The notes below the pieces were generated by a model. It did not search any database. It worked only from the letters and a program-made list of their open reading frames with translations, and was not told the DNA's origin. Made by a program: the position numbers and the translations under genes. This document shows, piece by piece, positions 38,499 through 47,200 of a stretch of 64,000 nt of DNA. The stretch's first letter is position 1, and each line of letters opens with the position of its first letter. Origin of the DNA: Archangium gephyra. GTDB taxonomy: Bacteria; Myxococcota; Myxococcia; Myxococcales; Myxococcaceae. The stretch covers positions 8,394,501-8,458,500 of the forward strand of contig NZ_CP011509.1 of the NCBI RefSeq assembly GCF_001027285.1, read 5' to 3'.

Positions 38499-40694
38499 AT
38501 GCCGCCCACTCCCCGACCTCGTGCACCGCTGGCCCGCTCGACGCTCATCAAGATGGGCGCGCGCATCGCGGTCGTCATCGCCCTGACGACCTTCTTCAGC
38601 TACCTCCACATGCTGCGCACCCTGCGCGGCGAGGCCCTCACGCAGCTGGAGCAACACGTCTCCGAGCGGGGCCAACGCGAGCAGGCCATCTTCCTGCTGG
38701 CCGAGGACAACCACGTCGTCCTCAAGCGGGCCCTGGAGGAGCGCATCCGCGCCCTGGGTCCCGAGGACCTCGGCCCGCGCTTCGACCGGCTCTTCGTGCG
38801 GTTGCCCGACGGCTCGCTCCGCAGCCGTCCCGAGGGCTTCGACGGGACGAAGATGACGGGCGTCTTCGTGCCCCGGGGCGTGAAGGTGGACGAGGACATG
38901 CGCCGCCGGCTGCTGGCCTCATACGACGTGCTCAACCAATACGGGCCCGCCTTCCACGTCCGCTTCGCGGACACCTTCGTCACGCTGCCCGAGGGGCCCA
39001 TCGTCATCTATTGGCCCGAGCGCCCCACCTGGGTCCATGACGCCGAGCCCGGCTTCATGGTCACCCAGCAGGTCTACTTCTCCACCAGCCTGCCGGAGAA
39101 CAACCCCGGGCGGCACACGAAGTGGTCCGAGGTCTACACGGATGAGGTCAGTGGCAAGTCCATGTCCACGTCCACCACGCCCCTGGACCTCGACGGCCGG
39201 CACGCCGCCTCCATCAGCCAGGACGTGATGATGGAGGAGTTGATGGCCCGCACCATCAGCGACCACCTGCCCGGTGCCTACAACGTGCTCTTCCGCGATG
39301 ACGGCACGCTCATCATCGAGCCCGACATGCAGCTGAATGGCTCGAGCTCACCGCCCGGCGCCGCGGGCCGGCAGGAGCACCTGCGGCGCATCATCGAGCG
39401 CGTACAAACCCGTCCGCCCCAGGAGACCGTGTTGGAGCTGCCGGCGTACGAGGAGTACCTCGCGGTGGCCCGGCTCCAGGGGCCCGGCTGGAACCTCGTC
39501 ACCGTGCTCCCCGAGCGCGTGGTGTCCCAGCCCGCCCTCCTGGCCGCCCGCTACGTGCTGCTGCTCGGCATGCTGTCGCTCGTCCTGGAGCTGGTCATCA
39601 TGGCCTGGGTGCTCAAGCGGCAGATCACCCGGCCCCTGCTGGTCTTCACCCAGGCCACCGACCGCATCGCCTCCGGTGACTTCCACGTGGAGCTGGACAC
39701 CTCGCGCAACGACGAGCTGGGTCAGCTCGCCCGCTCCTTCCGGAGCATGGCCGACGAGGTGCAACGCCGCGAGCAGGCCCTGCGCGAGGCCAACGAGAGC
39801 CTGGAGCAGCGTGTCGAGGAGCGCACCCGCGAGCTCAAGGACGTGCACCGGCAGCTGGTGCAGTCGGCCCGCCGCGCCGGCATGGCGGAGATCGCCACCA
39901 ACGTGCTGCACAACGTGGGCAACGTGCTCAACAGCGTCTACACCTCCGCCCAGCTCGCCAAGGAGCGCATGGCCGCCATGCGGCTGGAGCACGTGGGCCG
40001 CGTGGCCGGCATGCTCCAGGAGCACCAGGAAGACCTCGGCGCCTTCCTCTCCCAGGACGAGCGCGGCAGGAACGTCCTGCCCTTCCTGGGCAAGCTGGGC
40101 AACAACCTGCTCGAGGAGCGCAAGGCCATCACCACGCTGCTGGATGACGTGGGCCGCTACACCGAGCACATCGGCGACATCGTGAAGGTGCAGCAGAACT
40201 ACGCCCGCACGCCCCGGCTCCAGGAGCCCGTGCTCCTCGAGGGGCTGGTGGAGGACGCGCTGCGCATCAACTCGGCCGGGCTCACCCGCCACCAGGTCAA
40301 GGTGGTGCGTCAGCTGACGGAGCTGCCCCCCGTGCTCACCGACAAGCACAAGACGTTGATGATCCTCGTCAACCTCGTCAGCAACGCCAAGTACGCCATG
40401 GACGGTGTGCCTCCCGCCGAGCGGATCCTCACCCTGAAGCTGGAGCGCACCAGCTCCGGGCTGGTGCGCATCCAGGTCCACGACAACGGCATGGGCATCG
40501 CGCCGGAGCTGCTCACCCGCATCTTCCAGTACGGCTTCACCACCCGGGAGGAGGGGCACGGCTTCGGCCTGCACTCCAGCGCCCTGGCGGCCCAGGAGCT
40601 GGGGGGCGCCCTCACCGTCCACAGCGACGGACCCGGTCACGGGGCCTCCTTCACCCTGGAGCTGCCCTACGTCGCGGCTCAACAGGTCGCCTGA
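38499..40694 (+). CDS. Membrane sensor histidine kinase (cache-HAMP-kinase), paralogue 2
   Basis: The 731-residue paralogue of the kinase at 29269-31476 aligns from end to end, which supports the ATG at 38499 (MPPTPRPRAPLARSTL). Two membrane helices near residues 20-38 and 355-375 enclose a periplasmic sensor domain. HAMP (KRQITRPLLVFTQAT), the coiled-coil linker and kinase core follow. The probable phospho-His is in IATNVLHNVGNVLNS. ATPase motifs are NLVSNAKYAM, DNGMGIAPEL and GHGFGLHSSA. Two single-domain response regulators lie just downstream and are the likely partners. The signal sensed is unknown. Confidence 0.88.
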   Translation: MPPTPRPRAPLARSTLIKMGARIAVVIALTTFFSYLHMLRTLRGEALTQLEQHVSERGQREQAIFLLAEDNHVVLKRALEERIRALGPEDLGPRFDRLFVRLPDGSLRSRPEGFDGTKMTGVFVPRGVKVDEDMRRRLLASYDVLNQYGPAFHVRFADTFVTLPEGPIVIYWPERPTWVHDAEPGFMVTQQVYFSTSLPENNPGRHTKWSEVYTDEVSGKSMSTSTTPLDLDGRHAASISQDVMMEELMARTISDHLPGAYNVLFRDDGTLIIEPDMQLNGSSSPPGAAGRQEHLRRIIERVQTRPPQETVLELPAYEEYLAVARLQGPGWNLVTVLPERVVSQPALLAARYVLLLGMLSLVLELVIMAWVLKRQITRPLLVFTQATDRIASGDFHVELDTSRNDELGQLARSFRSMADEVQRREQALREANESLEQRVEERTRELKDVHRQLVQSARRAGMAEIATNVLHNVGNVLNSVYTSAQLAKERMAAMRLEHVGRVAGMLQEHQEDLGAFLSQDERGRNVLPFLGKLGNNLLEERKAITTLLDDVGRYTEHIGDIVKVQQNYARTPRLQEPVLLEGLVEDALRINSAGLTRHQVKVVRQLTELPPVLTDKHKTLMILVNLVSNAKYAMDGVPPAERILTLKLERTSSGLVRIQVHDNGMGIAPELLTRIFQYGFTTREEGHGFGLHSSALAAQELGGALTVHSDGPGHGASFTLELPYVAAQQVA

Positions 40695-40754
40695 GGAGGG
40701 GCTTTTCCCCTCCCCCTCAGGTTTGTCGTGCAAGAAAGAGAGAAAAATCTTACA

Positions 40755-40775
40755 GTCCCACCATATGTGGGGGAC
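40755..40775 (+). other. Hairpin in an AT-rich spacer before the first response regulator
   Basis: GTCCCAC and GTGGGGGAC flank CATAT in a short AT-rich stretch between the kinase stop (40694) and the regulator start (40882). It could be a terminator for the kinase or an operator. No convincing -35/-10 pair was found beside it. Confidence 0.35.
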
Positions 40776-40881
40776 AGAACACTCTAGCGGCTCGCGGCAA
40801 CCCACCCCTTGAACCCGGCTGTCGACGGGGCGGTGGCCGAACGGCTTCCGCCCGTGTCCTTCTATCGGCCCAGGAGCGTGC

Positions 40882-41394
40882 ATGAGCAATCCCACGGACA
40901 AGCGGCGGATCCTCGTCATCGATGATTCCGAGGCCATCCACACGGACTTCCGGCGGATCCTCAACCCCGAGCAGCGCCGCGGGCGGGACGATCTGGATCT
41001 GCTGGAAGAGGCGCTCTTCGGCCCGGCCCCCACCCGGAGCCATGACGTCGAGCCGGAGTTCCAGGTGGACTCGGCCTTCCAGGGACAGGAAGGCCTGAGC
41101 AAGGTGCGCGAGGCCCTCACGGAGGGCCGCCCCTACGCGCTGGTGTTCCTCGACTACCGCATGCCCCCGGGCTGGAATGGCGCCGAGACGCTCCGGCGGC
41201 TGCGCGCGGTGGCGCCCACGCTGAACGTGGTGCTCTGCTCGGCCTACTCCGACTACTCGTGGACGGAGATCTTCCAGGAGTTCGGCGAGCACCAGACGCT
41301 GCGCGAGCTGCGCAAGCCCTTCAACGGACAGGAGGTGCGCCAGCTCGCGCTCACCCTCTCCGCGCCCAAGGAGACTGCTTCCCGGTCCGGGTGA
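40882..41394 (+). CDS. Single-domain response regulator with acidic insert, copy 1
   Basis: The 170-residue receiver domain starts RRILVIDDSEAIHTDF, has the phospho-Asp in VFLDYRMPPGWNGAE near residue 93, the Ser in VVLCSAYSDYSW, and the conserved Lys in ELRKPFNGQE. Compared with CheY, about 45 residues (ILNPEQRR...LLEEALFGP) are inserted between helix 1 and strand 2. There is no output domain, so it must act by protein contact or phosphorelay. The next gene is a close copy, and the kinase just upstream is the likely donor. An AGGAG site precedes the ATG. Confidence 0.88.
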   Translation: MSNPTDKRRILVIDDSEAIHTDFRRILNPEQRRGRDDLDLLEEALFGPAPTRSHDVEPEFQVDSAFQGQEGLSKVREALTEGRPYALVFLDYRMPPGWNGAETLRRLRAVAPTLNVVLCSAYSDYSWTEIFQEFGEHQTLRELRKPFNGQEVRQLALTLSAPKETASRSG

Positions 41395-41454
41395 ACAGGG
41401 CGCCCACCCAGAACCCAGGGGCCCGCCTGACGAGCCCCCGCTCCCCTCTCCGGC

Positions 41455-41480
41455 GGAATTCCCGTGACCCCTCTGGTGTC
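41455..41480 (+). promoter_or_regulatory. ECF-sigma-like promoter of response regulator copy 2
   Basis: GGAATT at 41455-41460, a 16-bp spacer and TGTC at 41477-41480 repeat the arrangement at 38455-38480, within the same 14-bp block CGGCGGAATTCCCG. A start near 41488 would sit just before the ATG at 41497. Confidence 0.5.
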
Positions 41481-41496
41481 CATTGCGTCACACCCC

Positions 41497-42012
41497 ATGA
41501 GCCAGTGCGCGAACAAGAAGCGGGTCCTCGTCATCGACGACTCCGAGGCCATCCACACGGACTTCCGCCGGATCCTCAACCCCGAGCAGCGCCGCGGCCA
41601 GGATGATCTGGATCTGCTGGAAGAGGCCCTCTTCGGCCCGGCGCCCTCCCGCCTCACGGCTTCCGAGGAGACGGAGTTCGAGGTGGACTCGGCCTTCCAG
41701 GGACAGGAAGGCGTGGCCAAGGTGCGCGAGGCCCTGACGTCGGGCCGCCCCTACGAGCTGGTGTTCCTCGACTACCGCATGCCCCCCGGCTGGAATGGCG
41801 CCGAGACGCTGCGGCGCATGCGCACGGTGGCCCCCGCGCTGCGCGTGGTGCTCTGCTCGGCCTACTCCGACTACTCCTGGGGAGAGCTGCTCCAGGAGTT
41901 CAGTGACTTGCAGTTGCTGAAGGAGTTGCGAAAGCCATTCAATGGCCAGGAGGTGAGACAGCTGGCGCTCACCCTCACCACGCCGCCGGACGGTACTCCC
42001 GCAGCTACTTGA
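41497..42012 (+). CDS. Single-domain response regulator with acidic insert, copy 2
   Basis: A 171-residue tandem paralogue of the preceding regulator, with the same insert and phospho-Asp motif VFLDYRMPPGWNGAE, and Lys in ELRKPFNGQE. DNA identity is very high in the insert and strand-3 regions, so duplication is recent or kept uniform by gene conversion. The ATG at 41497 is chosen by alignment with copy 1. The last 8 bp overlap the end of the convergent PKS gene. Confidence 0.88.
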   Translation: MSQCANKKRVLVIDDSEAIHTDFRRILNPEQRRGQDDLDLLEEALFGPAPSRLTASEETEFEVDSAFQGQEGVAKVREALTSGRPYELVFLDYRMPPGWNGAETLRRMRTVAPALRVVLCSAYSDYSWGELLQEFSDLQLLKELRKPFNGQEVRQLALTLTTPPDGTPAAT

Positions 42013-44230
42013 GCCAGTAGCGCTCGCGCTGGAAGGGATAGGTGGGCAGGGCCACCCGGCGCCGCGCATACGGCGCATCGAAGGCCGCCCAGTCCACCTC
42101 CACGCCCTTCACGTACAGCTCGCCGAGCTGCTTCGACAGCCGCGGCCACTCCGCTTCTCCCGGGTTCAAGAGGAGCGTCTCGGTGCCCTCCAGCGCGCCC
42201 GCTTCCGTCCGTCCCCGAGGCTCCTGGCCCACCGCCCGCCGCAGGCCCTCCTCCAGGCCGAGCACTCCCGAGTCCACCGCCGCCACGTATTCGCCCACGC
42301 CCTGCCCCACGGACCTTCGCGGCACCACGCCCCAGGCCCGCCACATCCGCGCCAGGGCCCACTCCAGCGCGAACACCGCGGCCCCGCCGTAGGCCGGCTC
42401 CTTCAGCCGCGTGGAGTCCGGGCCGTACAGCACCTGCACCAGCGGCTTCTCCAGCACGCCCACGAGGGCCGCCGCGCACTGCTCCAGCGCCTCGCGGAAG
42501 ACGGGCTGTGACGCGTACAGCTCCCGGCCCATGCCACCAGGCCACGTGCCTTCGGCTCCAAAGACGAACGCCACCCTGGGCGCTACCGTCACCGGGCCTC
42601 GCGCCTCCGCCGCCAGGAGCCGCTCTCGCACCTGGGAGGCGTCACGGCCCACCACCGCCAGCCGGTGCTCGAAGTGCGCACGGCCCGCCGCCGCCGTGAA
42701 ACACACGTCGCCCAGCGCCTCGCGGCCCTCCTCCAGTACCCGCGCGTAACGGCCCACCTGCGCTCGCAGCGCCTCCTCGCTCCGCGCCGACAGCACCAGC
42801 ACGTGCTCCGGCCGCTCCACCTCCCGCTTCACCTCCGGCCTTGGCGGTGCCTCCTCCAGCACCACGTGCGCCAGCGTCCCCGTCCTCCCGTACGACGTCA
42901 CCCCCGCGAGGCGCCGGCCCTGCGTCGGCTCCCACGCCGTCAGCTCCACCGGCACCTTCACGCCCATGGACGCCCAGTCGATGTGCGGGTTGGGGTTCTT
43001 CAGGTGCAGGTGCGCCGGGAGCTGCCGGTGCCGCATGGCCAGCACCACCTTCATCATCCCCACCACTCCCGAGGCCGCCTCCGGATAGCCCAGGTTCGTC
43101 TTCACCGAGCCCAGCCACAGCGACTCCCCTCCCTGGCGCCCCTCCTTCAGCACCGCCCACATCGCCTCGGCTTCGATGGGGTCTCCCATCGCCGTGCCCG
43201 TGCCGTGCGCCTCCAGGTAGCTCACCTCGGCGGGCCTCACTCCCGCGGTCTCCAGCGCCTGGCGGATGACGGACTGCTGCGCCACGCCATTGGGCACCGT
43301 GAACGAGCTGCTCGGGCCGTCATGCCCCACCGCCGAGCCCCGGATGACGGCGAGGATGTTGGCGCCCCTCGCCTTCGCATCCGACAGCCGCTCCAGCACC
43401 AGCACCCCACAGGCCTCGGCGCGGCTGTACCCGTCCGCGGACGCATCGAAGGTCTTGCACCGCCCGTCCGGCGCCAGCGCCCCACTGCACGAGAGGTAGA
43501 CGCTCGCCTCCGGCGACAGGAGGAGGTTCACCCCCGCCGCCAACGCCATCGTGCACTCGCCATTCCTCAGGCTCTGGCAGGCCAGGTGCACCCCCACCAG
43601 CGACGAGGCACACGCCGTGTCCACCACCAGGCTCGGGCCCTGGAAGCCGAACAGGTACGACAGCCTCCCGGAGATGGCGCAGTTGGCCCGCGCGCCGATG
43701 AAGTACGGATCGATCGCCTCCAGTCCACCCTGGTCGAGCGCGAGCTGCCCGTAGTCGTTGTTCATCGCCCCCACGAACACGCCCACCCGATCCCTCCGGG
43801 TGCGATCCACCGCGTGCCCGGCCCGCTCCAGCGCCTCCCAGGCCACCTCCAGCACCAGCCGCTGCTGCGGATCCATGCTCTCCGCTTCCCGCCGCGAGAT
43901 GCCGAAGAAGCGCGCGTCGAACCGGTCCACGTCCCTCAGGAAGCCACCCCGCTTCGTGCGGATCTTCCCCTTCGCCCGCGGGTCCGGGTCATAGAGGGCG
44001 TTGGCGTCCCAGCGGCCCGGTGGAAGCTCGCTGGTGGCGTCCACCCCCTTCGCCATCAGCTCCCAGAAGTCGTCGGGGCCCTCCACGCCTCCCGGCAGCC
44101 GGCACGCCATTCCCACGATGGCGATGGGCTCACGGCGCGCGGCCTCGGCCTGCTCCAGCCGCGCCTCCAGCTTGCGGATCTTCACCAGCTGCTGCTGCAA
44201 CAACTGGCGGTAGTTGATCTCCTCGGACAT
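42005..44230 (-). CDS. Terminal PKS protein: ketosynthase lacking a catalytic His, plus degenerate acyltransferase
   Basis: The 741-residue third protein of the PKS starts with a docking coiled coil (residues 1-35) and a full ketosynthase. The KS keeps the active Cys in VDTACASSLVG near residue 206 and His in EAHGTGTAMGDP near 342. The second His motif reads KTNLGYPEAASG near 380 instead of N-x-GH, and the end of the domain reads GTLAH instead of GTNAH. The following acyltransferase region has GQGVGEYVAA instead of GHS-x-GE and lacks roughly 100 residues, but keeps the post-AT linker ending YPFQRERYWLK. There is no ACP or thioesterase. The ATG lies 8 bp after the previous PKS gene. Confidence 0.88.
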   Translation of the reverse strand: MSEEINYRQLLQQQLVKIRKLEARLEQAEAARREPIAIVGMACRLPGGVEGPDDFWELMAKGVDATSELPPGRWDANALYDPDPRAKGKIRTKRGGFLRDVDRFDARFFGISRREAESMDPQQRLVLEVAWEALERAGHAVDRTRRDRVGVFVGAMNNDYGQLALDQGGLEAIDPYFIGARANCAISGRLSYLFGFQGPSLVVDTACASSLVGVHLACQSLRNGECTMALAAGVNLLLSPEASVYLSCSGALAPDGRCKTFDASADGYSRAEACGVLVLERLSDAKARGANILAVIRGSAVGHDGPSSSFTVPNGVAQQSVIRQALETAGVRPAEVSYLEAHGTGTAMGDPIEAEAMWAVLKEGRQGGESLWLGSVKTNLGYPEAASGVVGMMKVVLAMRHRQLPAHLHLKNPNPHIDWASMGVKVPVELTAWEPTQGRRLAGVTSYGRTGTLAHVVLEEAPPRPEVKREVERPEHVLVLSARSEEALRAQVGRYARVLEEGREALGDVCFTAAAGRAHFEHRLAVVGRDASQVRERLLAAEARGPVTVAPRVAFVFGAEGTWPGGMGRELYASQPVFREALEQCAAALVGVLEKPLVQVLYGPDSTRLKEPAYGGAAVFALEWALARMWRAWGVVPRRSVGQGVGEYVAAVDSGVLGLEEGLRRAVGQEPRGRTEAGALEGTETLLLNPGEAEWPRLSKQLGELYVKGVEVDWAAFDAPYARRRVALPTYPFQRERYWLK

Positions 44231-44238
44231 GTCGGCCC

Positions 44239-47200
44239 TCACGAATCCTTGGCGAGATCCTCGGCCACCAGCCGCGCCAGCTCGGCGTCGGACAGGGCGT
44301 CGAGCGACTCCGCGAGTTGCCCCTCGGGCTCGGGCGCGGGGACGGGCTTCGTCTCCGGCGCCTTCGGCCGAGGCTCTTGCACCTCGAGCCTCAGCACGTT
44401 CTCCAGCAGGTGCCGCACCAGGAAGTCGATGGTGGGATGGTCCAGCGCCACCGTCGCGGGCACGGACACGCCGAGCCCCTTCTGCAGCACGTTGCGCAGC
44501 TCGATGGCCATCAGCGAGTCCATGCCCATCTCGGCGAAGCCCTGGCGCCAGTCGAGCTGCGAGGGCTCCAACCGGAGGATGCGCGCGACCTCCTCCTGGA
44601 GGCTGCTCTCCAACACCTGGACACGCTCGTGGGGCAGTGCGGCCTTGAGCCGCTCCGCGAGCGGATGGCGCGGCTGCGAGGAGGCCATCGCCGCGTTCGG
44701 CCCCGCGGTGGGACGGGCGGGTGCCACGGCCTCGTAGAAGGACGAGCGCCCCTTGGCCCCGAGCACCTCCAGGTACACCGGCCACTGGACGGACATGAGG
44801 GCCAGCTGGGGCCGGCCACTCGCGAGCGCCTCGCCGAACAGCGCGAGGGCCTGCTTCGTCGCGAGCGGACGGATGCCCCGGCGTTCGAGCGCACGCGCCA
44901 GGGTTCCATCCGGCGCGCCCACCATGCCCGTCTCCGCCCACGGGCCCCAGTCGAGGGACTGCGCCACCAGCCCGCGAGCACGCCGCTCGTGGGCGAGCGC
45001 GTCCAGGAAGGTGTTGGCCGCGGCGTAGTTGGCCTGGCCCCGAGAGCCGAGCATCGCGGAGGCCGAGGAGAAGAGGACGAAGAAGTCCAGCGGCCGGCCC
45101 TCGGTGAGCCGGTGCAGGTTCCACGCCCCCGCCACCTTGGGCGTCATCACACGCTCGAAGCGCTCGAGGTCCTGCTGCGGGAGTGCCCCATCATCCAGCA
45201 CCCCCGCCGAATGGACGATGCCGCGCAGGGGCGGCCCGTCCGTGTCGAGGCGCTGGAGCAGCCGCGCCACCTCCGCTTCGTTGGAGACATCCGCGGAGGC
45301 CACGGTGACGTGGGCTCCCGCCTGCTCGAGCGCACGCACCGCCTCGGAGGCCTGTGCCGAGGGCGCACGGCGTCCCACGAGCACCAGGTGACGCGCGCCC
45401 TGCTCCACCATCCACCGGGCCACCTCCAGGCCCAGCCCACCGAGTCCTCCCGTGACGAGGTAGGTGGCCTCCGCCCGCATGGGGAGGGAGCCGGCACGCG
45501 AGCCCGTGTCCTTGCGCAGCACCGGGTACAGGCGCACGCCACCCCGGAAGGCCACCTCGCGCTCGGGAGCGCCGCCGCCGCTACCCAGCTCGGCATACAG
45601 CAGCCGGACACTGCCCTCGAGGTCCTCGGGGTCCAGGTCCACGCGGGTGCAGCGCAGCTCCGGGGCTTCCAGGTCGATCACCCGGCCGAGCCCCCACAGC
45701 GGCGCCTGCGCGAGCGCGAGGCCCCCGCGCGTGTCCTTCACCGCCTGGGCGCCCCGGGTGACGATCCACACGGGAGGCGCCTCGTCGCGGCCCGCCAGCC
45801 CCTTCACGAGGTGCAGGGCCCCACCGCTCGCCTCCAGCGCGGCCCGCTGCACCGACTCCGCCGAGGCGTCGTCCGGGGTGCGCTGGTCCATGCCCCACAG
45901 GTACACCACGCCCGCGCAGCGGGCCGGCACGAGGGTGTCGATGGACACACGCGCGAAGCCCTCCGGACGCACGCGGAGCACGGGCGCGCCCTGCTCCTCC
46001 AGCATGCGCCCGAGCCGCTCGCCCACGCCCTGCGCATCCATCAGCAGCACCCAGGGCCGCTTGTCCGCCAGGGGGGCCGGGACGAGGGGCCGGGCTTCGG
46101 GCGAGGGCTTCCAGGAGACCTCGTAACGCGCCTCCTCCCGTCGCGCGTGCGTGCCGATCCGCACAGCCTCGCGGTTCGCCATCCGGGCCCGGAAGCCGAT
46201 CACCTCCGCCACCACCCCCTGCTCGTCGATGATGCGGAAGTCGCCCCCGATGAGCTCCCCCGCCTCGGCCCGTCCGCCGCCTTCCATGCGGGCGTGGCAC
46301 CACACCGTTCCCCGCGGCCTGCGGTAGACGGTGAAGCGCGAGACGCTGAAGGGAATGAGCATCGCGTCCGGGTAGCGGGCCTGGAGCTCCAGCGTCCAGC
46401 TCGTGAGCACCTGGAAGCACGAGTCCACGAAGCCCGGGTAGAGCGGGTAGTCCTCCAGCCTGTCCGGCAGCGAAGGCAGCCGCATCTCGCCGAGAATCTC
46501 GTCCCCCACGCGGGCCACGGAGCGGATCCACTGGTAGCCCGAGCCGAGCGTGTAGCCCTTCTCCCGCATGCCCCGGTAGATGTCCTCTCCCGAGATGCGC
46601 TCCTGGCCGCGGGCCAGCAACTCCTCGCGCGAGGTCCACGGCCTGGGCTGCTCCGCCGGGCCCACGCGCACGCCACCACTGGCGTGCAGCACCCACGTCT
46701 CCGCGCCACTGGTGTCGCCGAGCGACTTCACCTCGAACGCGTGGCCCTGCTCCTGGGGCGAGAGGATGACCTGGAGCGTGCGCTCCTCGTCCTCCGCGAG
46801 CACCAGCGCCTGGGGGAAGGCCAGGTTCTCGAGGGTGCACGCGGGTGTGCCGTACGTGTCCTCGATGACCGACAGCACCAGCGACACGTGCGAGGAGCCC
46901 GCCGCCACGATCGTCCCGTTGAGGCGATGGTCGTTGAGGTGCGCCGGACGCGAGGGCCCGTAGACCGTCTCGTACACGAGCGCATCGAGCGCCGGAGAGC
47001 GCAGCCGGCGGCCGAAGTGCGGGAGGCTCTCCGCCTCGTGCCGGGGCGCGAGGGCCGTGCGAGGCGCCGCGCTCCGCCACCAGTAGCGCTGGCGCTGGAA
47101 GGGATAGGTGGGCAGGGCCACGCGGCGCCGCTCGTAGGGAGCGTCGAAGGCCGCCCAGTCCACCGCCACGCCCTTCACGTACAGCGCGCCAAGCGTCTTC

